From Pinibacter soli (lineage in GTDB: Bacteria > Bacteroidota > Bacteroidia > Chitinophagales > Chitinophagaceae), in NCBI RefSeq assembly GCF_029961145.1, contig NZ_JASBRG010000007.1:2522189-2586188 (forward strand): a stretch of DNA of 64,000 nucleotides, in the 5' to 3' direction. Made by a program: the position numbers and the translations under genes. The notes beneath the pieces are model-generated. The model made no database searches, had not been told where the DNA came from, and saw only the letters and a program-made list of their open reading frames with translations. Shown one piece after another: positions 34,875 to 42,751 of the stretch. Positions within the stretch are counted from its first letter, which is position 1. Each line of letters begins with the position of its first letter.

Positions 34875-35699
34875 TTATTCGGCGTTTTCCAAACCTAACT
34901 TATTCATGATCTCCATGCTAATTCCAGTTGATGAATATCCCCCATCATGGAAAAGATTTTGCATAGTAACCATACGTGTAAGGTCTGAGAACAGTGAAAC
35001 ACAGTAGTCGGCGCAAGATGCCGCATCCGCATTGCCCAAGGGAGCGATTTCGTTTGCAAAATCAAAGAAATCGCCAAAGCCTTTAATGCCACTACCTGCT
35101 GTAGTTTTGGTTGGAGACTGTGATACAGTGTTGATACGCACTTTCTTTTCTATGCCATAGTGGTAACCGAAGCTGCGTGCAATAGATTCAAGCATTGCTT
35201 TGATATCGGCCATATCTGTATAGAAAGGATAAGTACGTTGGGCCGCCATGTAAGTAAGCGCTACAACACTTCCCCACTCATTTATAGCATCCAGTTTGCG
35301 TGCAACGCTTAGCATTTTGTGCAGTGACATTGCAGAAACATCAATTCCTTTCATAAAATATTCATAGTTAGATTCCGCATACGGTATCTTTTTGCGAATA
35401 TTTACACTCATCCCTATAGAATGCAAAACAAAGTCAATTTTACCGCCCAACACTTCCTGGGATTTTACAAACAGGTTTGTAAGATCATCTACATTGGTAG
35501 CGTCAGCAGGAATGATCTCAGATCCGGTCTTTTCTGCCAACACCTTAATTTCGCCCATGCGCATTGCAATTGGAGCATTGGTTAAAACAAAAGTAGCACC
35601 TTCTTCATGCGCTTTTTCAGCTACCTTCCATGCAATAGAATTTTCATCTAATGCACCTGTGATGATACCACGTTTCCCTTTTAATAAATTGTAAGCCAT
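34875..35699 (-). CDS. fabI: enoyl-[acyl-carrier-protein] reductase (NADH) FabI
   Basis: 274 residues. Last reduction of each fatty-acid elongation cycle. SDR fold with the FabI-type N-terminus GKRGIITGALDENSIAWKVA, DFVLHSIGMS (about 90), and the catalytic Tyr-x6-Lys in FYTDMADIKAML (Tyr about 156). The RINTVSQSPTKTTAGSGI loop and NLFHDGGYSSTGIS end are typical. Intact. Confidence 0.96.
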   Translation of the reverse strand: MAYNLLKGKRGIITGALDENSIAWKVAEKAHEEGATFVLTNAPIAMRMGEIKVLAEKTGSEIIPADATNVDDLTNLFVKSQEVLGGKIDFVLHSIGMSVNIRKKIPYAESNYEYFMKGIDVSAMSLHKMLSVARKLDAINEWGSVVALTYMAAQRTYPFYTDMADIKAMLESIARSFGYHYGIEKKVRINTVSQSPTKTTAGSGIKGFGDFFDFANEIAPLGNADAASCADYCVSLFSDLTRMVTMQNLFHDGGYSSTGISMEIMNKLGLENAE

Positions 35700-35837
35700 A
35701 TTGAATTATTAAACTAATTGGTTCTTTTGGGCGGCTAAGATAAGGCAAAGTGAAAAGTAAAAAATAAAAAGTCAAAAATTGTCCTGTCGGCAATGTTAGC
35801 CTTTTTGGTATAACTGCAAGGCGTTTAACATTTTTTC

Positions 35838-35875
35838 CAACTTTCAATTCTCAATTTTCAACTTTCAATTCTCTA
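35838..35875 (-). repeat. single-arm TTGAAAG tract at the recN stop
   Basis: On the minus strand from the recN TAG stop: TAGAGAATTGAAAGTTGAAA then ATTGAGAATTGAAAGTTGG. A related but not complementary tract (AAAGTGAAAAGTAAAAAATA) lies at 35749-35780. Confidence 0.6.
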
Positions 35876-37534
35876 CACTCCTACCATTTCACGGGCATTT
35901 TCCAGCGCTGCAGCGCTCGGTTGCTCGCCACCGAGCATTTTCGCGATAGCCGTTACACGCTCATCTTTTGATAGCTGCCTGATATTTGTTTTAACACGTT
36001 CGCCAGCCATTTGTTTATACACGAAGAAATGAGCGTCTGCTTTTCCGGCAATTTGTGGCTGGTGGGTAATAGAGATTACTTGTCTGGACGTTGCCAGTTC
36101 TTTCATAATCACGCCCACTTGTTTAGCAGCTTCGCCCGAAATACCGGTGTCAATTTCATCAAAGATCATCGTCGGCAGATCCATAGACGCTGCTACCAGC
36201 GATTTTATACAAAGCATCAGTCTGCTAAGTTCCCCGCCACTGGCCACTTTGCGAACGGGTGCGAAACGGTTGCTTTTATTCGCATCGAACAGGAACTCAA
36301 TATTATCAAGTCCATATTCGTGAAGTGCATCTTCGCTGCTGCCGGTTATATCTGCTTTCAGGCGTGCATTTGGCATACCAACCTGAGTCAGCAAATTGTT
36401 CACTTTATCTTCAAAAGGTTTTGCCTGAGCTTTTCGTTTTGCAGAAATTTTCTCCGCCAGGTCTACCGCTTTAGCTGTTAGCTGAGTTACTTCTGCTTCA
36501 ACTAATGCAATTTCTTCATCCACATTCAGCGCAGCTTGCAGCTTCGTTTCAAGATCATCTTTCAAAGAAAGTAGCTCAGCAGTTGTATGCAGGCTATGTT
36601 TTTTAAGCAACTTGTAACCAAGCGTCAATCTCTCATTCAACAGCTCCATTCGCTGCGGATCATGATTCACTTTGTCATTGATACTTTCGGTTTCGTCGGC
36701 AAGGTCAGACAATTCAATTTGCGCAGCCAGCAATCGTTGTACAATGGCCGGGAGCGAAGGATGATAATCTGTATATGATTGCAGGCTATTGGCGATTTGT
36801 TTTAAATGCTGCACAAGAGGTTGCTCGCCATCGCTTAGTTCGTAAAAAACCTTGGTAAGTGCGGCTTTAATATTTTCAGAATTGCTAAGCAGTTTTAGTT
36901 CCGCATCGGCTTCTTCCAGTTCGTTTTCGGTAAGATTTGCTTCTTCCAATTCGTTGTATAAAAACCTGTGGTAATCGGCTTCTTTGTTAAACGAATCTTT
37001 TTGCGATTTTAAATCTGCCAGTTTCTTACCGGCTTGTCTTAGTTGCGTATAAACTCCGGCGTATTTTTTTAGCAGATCTTCAGTTCCTGCAAGTGCATCG
37101 ATAGCTTCTCTCTGAAAATCTGATTCGCCCAAAGCAAGTGTATCAAACTGCTGATGCAGATCTACCAGCATGCTGCTCAATTGCTGTAACTGGCTCACCG
37201 TAACCGGTGTATCATTTATAAACGCTCTTGATTTGCCGTTTACAGCAATTTCTCTTCGAATAATTATTTGCTCTTCCTCATCGAGATCATTCTCTTTCAA
37301 AAATCTCGTGATGCTTTTTGTGCTGGCTTTAAAATAGCCTTCCACATAGCATTTCTTGTCTTTTTGCAGCAGCACATTGCTATCTGCACGTTCACCAAGA
37401 ATGAGCGACAATGCGCCCATTACAATGGATTTACCGGCACCGGTTTCACCAGTGATAATATTCAACTTGTTTGAGAAATGAATCTCAATCTCATCTATGA
37501 TCGCGTAATTCTGTATGTAAAGTCTTGACAGCAT
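35873..37534 (-). CDS. recN: DNA repair protein RecN
   Basis: 553 residues from MLSRLYIQNY; the ATG eight codons upstream (37558) is less likely. SMC-like ATPase acting in double-strand break repair. N-terminal Walker A NIITGETGAGKSIVMGAL (about 29-46), long coiled-coil arms (about 150-350), then the signature region VASGGELSRLMLCIK and Walker B MIFDEIDTGISGEAA, followed by ISITHQPQIAGKADAHF. Ends in normal position for the family. Confidence 0.96.
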   Translation of the reverse strand: MLSRLYIQNYAIIDEIEIHFSNKLNIITGETGAGKSIVMGALSLILGERADSNVLLQKDKKCYVEGYFKASTKSITRFLKENDLDEEEQIIIRREIAVNGKSRAFINDTPVTVSQLQQLSSMLVDLHQQFDTLALGESDFQREAIDALAGTEDLLKKYAGVYTQLRQAGKKLADLKSQKDSFNKEADYHRFLYNELEEANLTENELEEADAELKLLSNSENIKAALTKVFYELSDGEQPLVQHLKQIANSLQSYTDYHPSLPAIVQRLLAAQIELSDLADETESINDKVNHDPQRMELLNERLTLGYKLLKKHSLHTTAELLSLKDDLETKLQAALNVDEEIALVEAEVTQLTAKAVDLAEKISAKRKAQAKPFEDKVNNLLTQVGMPNARLKADITGSSEDALHEYGLDNIEFLFDANKSNRFAPVRKVASGGELSRLMLCIKSLVAASMDLPTMIFDEIDTGISGEAAKQVGVIMKELATSRQVISITHQPQIAGKADAHFFVYKQMAGERVKTNIRQLSKDERVTAIAKMLGGEQPSAAALENAREMVGV

Positions 37535-37656
37535 GAATTCACATTTTTCAAAAGCCATGCAATGTACAAAGTAAGCTGCATGGTTTTGCTTTTTAGTTTA
37601 TTCGTTCTGCACTAATTGTGCATAATTTTTTCGTCCGAAATTGTTGCAAGAATAAC

Positions 37657-38109
37657 TTAGTATCCACGCGATCTACCTAAGAATGCAAAAAAGATGGCGA
37701 GTGCATAAAAAGCAATCATCACTATCATTATGATCCCATAGAATCTGTAAAAAATTTTCAAGTTATTAAGAGACGAACTAAGCGTCACCTGATCGTTGGT
37801 GTCCAATGCCTGTATTACCTGCGAGGCAAATCTGTAGCGGAATATATTAGGTAAAATAGACAACACGGCAAAAACCAGGAAAACGATAACTGCCCCAATG
37901 CCTGAACCAAATGCAAAGATTGCTTCAGTGCTTGCTGAAAAACTACTTCCGGCTATTGCAAACACTCCGGCAAGTATGAAAAATCCACCAAAAATAAATC
38001 CAATGATTGCCAGGAACTTGTTCCATTTGGCAGTTTCGCGCAGGCTTCGATCGCTTTGTGTGTCGATTGTTAAGTTTACATCGAGTAAAGAGGTTTCTAC
38101 ATTTTCCAT
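37657..38109 (-). CDS. DUF5362-like membrane protein
   Basis: 150 residues from MENVETSL. Three or four hydrophobic segments (about 34-56, 66-86, 120-142) with an intervening helical FASQVIQALDTNDQVTLSSSLNNL. The layout matches DUF5362 proteins of Bacteroidota. Integral inner-membrane protein, function unknown. Confidence 0.75.
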   Translation of the reverse strand: MENVETSLLDVNLTIDTQSDRSLRETAKWNKFLAIIGFIFGGFFILAGVFAIAGSSFSASTEAIFAFGSGIGAVIVFLVFAVLSILPNIFRYRFASQVIQALDTNDQVTLSSSLNNLKIFYRFYGIIMIVMIAFYALAIFFAFLGRSRGY

Positions 38110-38179
38110 GATAAAGGATTTTAGTTTGCGCAATTTATTGTTTTTACATCATAACGAAAACTTGGCAGTCGTAAATGCC

Positions 38180-38320
38180 AATTAATAATTAATAATTAAG
38201 AATTAATAGGGCAGCTTTCGAAATGAGTTATAACGAATTGGGAGGCATAGGAGGCAAAACAGTGATCTGATATCACTTTCGGTGTCACATCTATTAATTC
38301 TTAATTATTAATTATTAATT
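38180..38320. repeat. perfect 30-bp inverted repeat of 7-bp AATTAAT words
   Basis: Arms 38180-38209 and 38291-38320 are exact reverse complements (30 of 30), loop 81 bases. Each arm is AATTAAT, AATTAAT, AATTAAG, AATTAAT, AG. The odd word AATTAAG is kept in both arms. It lies between the divergent DUF5362 and CocE genes, so it spans their promoter region. Confidence 0.92.
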
Positions 38321-38347
38321 TGCTGATCTAGTAAACTATCAATCAAC

Positions 38348-40243
38348 ATGAGAATTCTGACCGCAACATTTATGATGCTGATGACAGCCTTTTGTGCAAC
38401 GGCGCAAACGACCAATCAGCAGGACTCCACATGGATCACGGAGCACTACACCAAAGTGGAAAAATCAATTCCGATGCGGGATGGAGTCAAGCTTTTCACT
38501 TCTATTTACATTCCTAAAGACTCATCTGAAAAACATCCGATCTTATTTGGCCGCACGCCTTATTCTGTTGCACCTTATGGCGAAAAGTTCCGTAATTTCT
38601 GGGATACGCACTGGAAGTATTACATGCGCGAAAATTACATTGTGGTAATGCAGGATGTGCGCGGCCGATGGATGAGTGAAGGAGAATTTGTAGATGTACG
38701 CCCCTTCATTAAAGACAAAAAAACAAACAACGATATTGATGAAGCGAGCGATACTTATGACGCCATCGACTGGATGATAAAAAACATTTATGGTAACAAT
38801 GGCAATGTAGGGGTGATGGGTATTTCTTATCCGGGCTTCTATTCCACAATGGCAGCGGCTTCCGGGCATCCTGCATTAAAAGCAGTAAGTCCCCAGGCAC
38901 CGGTTACCGATTGGTTCATGGGAGATGACTTTCACCACAACGGTGCTTTCGCCTTAATGGATGGTGTTGCGTTTTATCTGGGCGGATTTGGATATCCGCG
39001 CACAACACCCACAACAAAAGGACCTGTTTCTACATTCAAAACTTCTTCAGATAACTATGACAGGTATCTACAGATCGGCAGTCTTTCCAATGTGACGAAG
39101 CTCGCCGGCGATAGCATCAAATTTTTCAAGGATATGTTTGCGCATCCCAACTACGATGCATGGTGGCAGGCACGCAATGCACGTGTGAGTATGTACGATG
39201 TAAAGCCTGCAATGCTTACCGTAGGCGGTTTGTTTGATGCCGAAGATTGCTATGGTGCCTGGAACCTGTACAAGGCAATTGAGAAGCAAAGCCCTAACAG
39301 CAACAACAAATTAGTCATCGGGCCCTGGTTCCATGGTCAATGGTCGAGAGGCGACGGGTCCTATTTGGGCAATGTAAAATTTGGTAGCAGAACAAGTGAG
39401 TGGTATCAAAATAATATTGAAATTCCATTCTTCAATTATTATTTAAAGGGGAAAGGAAATGATCCCCGTTTGGCAGAAGCTACTATTTTCTTTAGTGGTG
39501 AAAACAAATGGAAAACCTTTGATCAATGGCCGCCTGCTGCTGCACAAAATCAGGAGATTTATTTACAACCCGATGGTTCTTTGGCATGGAGAAAACCTGC
39601 TACAGCAAACAGTTTCAGCGAATACGTGAGTGATCCTGCGCATCCTGTTCCTTACACAGAAGATGTTCATTTTTCCAGAACAAGAGAATACATGACGGAT
39701 GATCAACGCTTTGCCTCGCGCAGGCCTGATGTGGTAACTTTTGAGACGGCGCCGCTTACTGAAAATCTTACTTTGGCGGGGCCGGTAATCGCCGATCTGT
39801 TAGTGAGTCTTAGCTCGACTGATGCAGATTTTGTTGTAAAGATCATCGACGTTTTCCCTGATGATTTTAAATATCCTGATTATACTCCTCAACCTGCGAG
39901 AGGTGTTGGTGGTTCTTATCCAATGGGAGGTTACCAAATGTTGGTGCGTGGCGAGATCATGCGTGGCAAATTCCGTAACAGTTTTGAAACGCCTGCACCC
40001 TTCAAACCAAACAAAGTCGAAAAAGTAAAATTCACTTTGCCTGATGTCGCGCATACTTTTGAAAAAGGCCATCGCCTGATGATTCAAATTCAAAGTACAT
40101 GGTTCCCAATCTTCGACCGCAACCCGCAGCAATTCATGAACATTTACGAAGCAAAAGACAGCGACTTTAAAAAGGCGACAATCAGAGTGTTTCATGATGC
40201 GGGGAATAGCTCGGGAGTGATTTTGCCGGTGGTAAATAACTGA
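38348..40243 (+). CDS. CocE/NonD family alpha/beta hydrolase, exported
   Basis: 631 residues. Signal peptide ends ATAQ (about 20). S15/CocE fold: VVMQDVRGRWMSEGEF (about 98-113), nucleophile elbow GVMGISYPGFYS (Ser about 163), catalytic Asp region GLFDAEDCYGAWNLY, His in GPWFHGQWSRGD. The C-terminal jelly-roll domain (from about 420) has DADFVVKIIDVFPDD. Family members cleave amino-acid esters, cocaine-like esters or Xaa-Pro bonds; the natural substrate is unknown. Its stop TGA is inside an ACTGAGTG repeat word. Confidence 0.92.
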   Translation: MRILTATFMMLMTAFCATAQTTNQQDSTWITEHYTKVEKSIPMRDGVKLFTSIYIPKDSSEKHPILFGRTPYSVAPYGEKFRNFWDTHWKYYMRENYIVVMQDVRGRWMSEGEFVDVRPFIKDKKTNNDIDEASDTYDAIDWMIKNIYGNNGNVGVMGISYPGFYSTMAAASGHPALKAVSPQAPVTDWFMGDDFHHNGAFALMDGVAFYLGGFGYPRTTPTTKGPVSTFKTSSDNYDRYLQIGSLSNVTKLAGDSIKFFKDMFAHPNYDAWWQARNARVSMYDVKPAMLTVGGLFDAEDCYGAWNLYKAIEKQSPNSNNKLVIGPWFHGQWSRGDGSYLGNVKFGSRTSEWYQNNIEIPFFNYYLKGKGNDPRLAEATIFFSGENKWKTFDQWPPAAAQNQEIYLQPDGSLAWRKPATANSFSEYVSDPAHPVPYTEDVHFSRTREYMTDDQRFASRRPDVVTFETAPLTENLTLAGPVIADLLVSLSSTDADFVVKIIDVFPDDFKYPDYTPQPARGVGGSYPMGGYQMLVRGEIMRGKFRNSFETPAPFKPNKVEKVKFTLPDVAHTFEKGHRLMIQIQSTWFPIFDRNPQQFMNIYEAKDSDFKKATIRVFHDAGNSSGVILPVVNN

Positions 40244-40510
40244 GTGACTGAGTAGTTGAATGGATTGAATAATTGATGAAAGCCGGCACCGTCATTGCGA
40301 GACCTGCAGAGAATCACTGTTAGGTTGCACAAGAAATCTTGTACACAAAGTAAGCGGTCGAAGCAATCTCAGCCGGGCTACCGGGATTGCTTCGACCGCT
40401 TACCGATTATTCAATGTTGCTTTTATTATTCGACGTTCATTCTCCGCAGGTCTCGCAATGACGACGCGGTGTTGCTGCACACTGATCTAAACTCGATAAT
40501 TCAGTCACTA
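40240..40510. repeat. octad tract pair enclosing another palindrome
   Basis: From the CocE stop the words TAACTGAG, TGACTGAG, TAGTTGAA, TGGATTGA run in 8-base steps (40240-40275). A short tract of opposite sense (ATAATTCAGTCACT) lies at 40496-40510. Between them sits the nested palindrome 40290-40463, as if inserted into the loop. Confidence 0.55.
40290..40463. repeat. 174-bp nested palindrome, MITE-like
   Basis: Outer arms 40290-40314 and 40439-40463 match at 24 of 25 positions (CGTCATTGCGAGACCTGC...). An inner perfect 18-bp hairpin (TAAGCGGTCGAAGCAATC at 40351-40368, complement at 40385-40402) lies within. No transposase inside. The start GTCATTGCGAG together with GAAGCAATC recalls a palindromic repeat seen in many bacterial genomes, from memory only. 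Confidence 0.85.
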
Positions 40511-40519
40511 ATAAAAACA

Positions 40520-40552
40520 AGAAAGCCCGATATCACTTTCGGGCTTTCTCAT
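40520..40552 (-). terminator. terminator of the zinc-ribbon coiled-coil gene
   Basis: A 10-bp stem GAAAGCCCGA/TCGGGCTTTC (40520-40529, 40538-40547); on the minus strand it is followed by TTGTTTTTATT. It lies 14 bases after the gene's stop. Confidence 0.85.
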
Positions 40553-40565
40553 TATCGGGAATGTC

Positions 40566-41321
40566 TTATTTCACTTCTATTGTGTCGTTCAGATCTCTGT
40601 CAACCAATACGCGGCCGCAGTTTTCGCAAACGATGATTTTTTTACGTTGTTTGATCTCGCTCTGACGTTGAGGCGGAATTGCATTAAAGCAACCACCGCA
40701 AGCATCTCTTTCTACAGGAACTACTGCCAAACCGTTGCGGTAGTTTTTGCGAATGCGGTCGTAAGAATTCAACAAACGCTCATCTACCTTTTCACGTGCT
40801 TCAGCAGATAATTTGTTGTAGTGTTTTTCTTCTTTTTCAGTTGTAGCGATGATTTTCTCAAGCTCATCTTTTTTGTGCTTAAGAACGTTGTCTTTAATAC
40901 CCAACGCTTTTTTAGCTTTATCAAGAGCGATCACTTTGTCGGTGATTTCTTCCTGAGCATCTTTGATGTGCTTTTCAGCAAGCTTAACTTCAAGCTGCTG
41001 CATTTCAATTTCTTTATTGATCGCCTCGAACTCGCGGCTGTTCTTTACGTTAGTGCTTTGCTTTTCGTATTTTTTGATCAGCTCCTCAGATTCTTTTATC
41101 GCATTTTTCTTTCCGTTGATAAACTCGTTAATACCGTTGATCTCCTCTTCTACTCTAGTCTGACGAGAGTTCAATCCTGTTATTTCATCTTCCAGGTCGC
41201 TTACTTCCATTGGCAATTCCCCTTTCAACACCTGGAGTTCGTCCAGTTTGGAATCAATTTTCTGAAGCGTAACCATTGCGGTTAATTTTTCTTCAACTGA
41301 GAAATCTTTTACAGTTGCCAT
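40566..41321 (-). CDS. C4-type zinc-ribbon domain protein with long coiled coil
   Basis: 251 residues. A long helical coiled coil (about 10-190, heptad-rich Glu/Lys) ends in a zinc ribbon with CGGC in RDACGGCFNAI and CENC in KIIVCENCGRVLVD. The NGLAVVPVERDACGGC segment is typical of the former DUF164 family. Function unproven; proposed nucleic-acid-related roles are inference. It lies 30 bases after the Nif3-like gene on the same strand, so likely co-transcribed. Confidence 0.92.
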   Translation of the reverse strand: MATVKDFSVEEKLTAMVTLQKIDSKLDELQVLKGELPMEVSDLEDEITGLNSRQTRVEEEINGINEFINGKKNAIKESEELIKKYEKQSTNVKNSREFEAINKEIEMQQLEVKLAEKHIKDAQEEITDKVIALDKAKKALGIKDNVLKHKKDELEKIIATTEKEEKHYNKLSAEAREKVDERLLNSYDRIRKNYRNGLAVVPVERDACGGCFNAIPPQRQSEIKQRKKIIVCENCGRVLVDRDLNDTIEVK

Positions 41322-41351
41322 ATTGTATTTTGAAGTTTGAAGTTTGTAGTC

Positions 41352-42449
41352 TTAAAAGAAATAATGCACCGGATTGGTGGATAAATTTGTTTTAAGGACG
41401 GCAAAGTTAGGAAAATTTTGCTGTAATATAATATATAATAGGTCAATCGTGTACTGTTCACTCTCAAAATGACCGACATCTGCCAAAACCATCCGGTCAT
41501 TTGCGTCGAAAAACTCATGATATTTCACATCCGCGGTTATATAAAAATCTGCCCCGGCGGCTAAAGCCTTGTTAATCAGGAAGCTACCAGCTCCACCGCA
41601 GACTGCCACCTTTTTTACTTTCCGGCCGGTCAGCTTCGTGTGTTTTACCACTGGAACCTTAAAAACCGATCTTATATGGCCAAGAAAGGCGCTTTCTTCC
41701 AAAGATTCGGGCAATTCACCGATAATTCCCGATCCGATCTGCATATTTGGATTAGCCAGCGAAACTACATCATAGGCCACTTCCTCGTAAGGATGTGCCA
41801 TTTTCATAGCTTTTACGATGGCGTTTTCTAAATAAGCGGGAAAAATAACTTCGAGCTTTAATTCCGGTTCGGTATGGCGCTCTCCTATTTTGCCCACAAA
41901 TGGAGCCGTTCCCTCCTGCGCCCTGAAAGTTCCATTTCCTTCTATTGAATAACTGCATTCACTATAGTTGCCAATATACCCACCGCCAGCTTTAAAGATG
42001 GCATTACGCACGTCTTCTGCTTGCGCCGTGGGCACAAACGTGTACAGTTTCTTAAGCGTATTTTGTTTGGGCAGTAAAATGGCAACGTTTGTAAGGCCTA
42101 GCATTTCGGCAATTTTCCCATTTACACCATCCTCCACATTATCAAGGTTGGTGTGAATAGCATAAATAGCAATGTCATTTTTGATGGCAGCAATCACCGT
42201 TTTCTCGACGTAATTCTTGCCGTTTATTTTTTTAAGTCCACCAAATACAATCGGATGGTGGGCCACGATAAGATTCACCTTTCTTTCAATGGCCTCATTC
42301 ACTATCGCCTCTGTCGCATCAAGCGTAATTAGCACACCGGTACACTCCCAACCCGCTGAACCTGTGATGAGGCCGGCATTATCATATGACTCCTGGTAAA
42401 AGGGATCCGCTTTTTGTTCGAGGGCAGCGAGAATATCGGCGATCTTCAT
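41352..42449 (-). CDS. Nif3-like dinuclear metal centre protein
   Basis: 365 residues. NIF3/YqfO family, hexameric protein with a two-metal site. Metal ligands in LIVAHHPIVFGGLKKING (about 59-76), AIYAIHTNLDNVEDGVN (about 95), and C-terminal LADVGHFESEQY (about 328). A PII/CutA-like insert (about 130-235, KLYTFVPTAQAEDVRNAIFKAG...HPYEEVAYDV) marks the long version of the family. GTP cyclohydrolase activity has been suggested for relatives but is not established. Confidence 0.93.
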   Translation of the reverse strand: MKIADILAALEQKADPFYQESYDNAGLITGSAGWECTGVLITLDATEAIVNEAIERKVNLIVAHHPIVFGGLKKINGKNYVEKTVIAAIKNDIAIYAIHTNLDNVEDGVNGKIAEMLGLTNVAILLPKQNTLKKLYTFVPTAQAEDVRNAIFKAGGGYIGNYSECSYSIEGNGTFRAQEGTAPFVGKIGERHTEPELKLEVIFPAYLENAIVKAMKMAHPYEEVAYDVVSLANPNMQIGSGIIGELPESLEESAFLGHIRSVFKVPVVKHTKLTGRKVKKVAVCGGAGSFLINKALAAGADFYITADVKYHEFFDANDRMVLADVGHFESEQYTIDLLYIILQQNFPNFAVLKTNLSTNPVHYFF

Positions 42450-42457
42450 GCTTTTTT

Positions 42458-42673
42458 AGTTGTTAGTTTATAGTTGTTGGTTGTTAGGCTTTATGCTCAA
42501 CCAGATATTATCGAGGCAGAACAGTCTATAATCAACAAAGCTGCTAGTTGTTAGTTGTTTATTGTTAGACCTCAATAATGACTATTCGAAATGCCGTGGT
42601 TCGTGAAGACAGGAGCCGCGGCTTCAATGACGACTAATCGAAAATAAAATCTAACAACTATCAACTAACAACT
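42458..42673. repeat. AGTTGTT heptad inverted repeat, two left arms
   Basis: The first left arm 42458-42480 (AGTTGTT AGTTTAT AGTTGTT) matches the reverse complement of the right arm 42651-42673 at 21 of 23 positions; a second left arm at 42546-42569 matches it at about 21 of 24. It fills most of the 302-base gap between the plug protein and the Nif3-like gene. Confidence 0.82.
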
Positions 42674-42697
42674 CTATTGCTGCATCGTGTGTTTGCT

Positions 42698-42720
42698 GGG
42701 CGAATGCGATTCGCCCCTAC
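42698..42720 (-). repeat. REP, second family (GTAGGGGCGAAT...)
   Basis: A 23-base palindrome that on the minus strand starts GTAGGGGCGAATCGC and ends ATTCGCCC. One further copy in the opposite orientation is at 62567-62589, differing at one base. Confidence 0.8.
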
Positions 42721-42751
42721 GGCAACCTAATTCCTAATTCCTAATTTCTGA

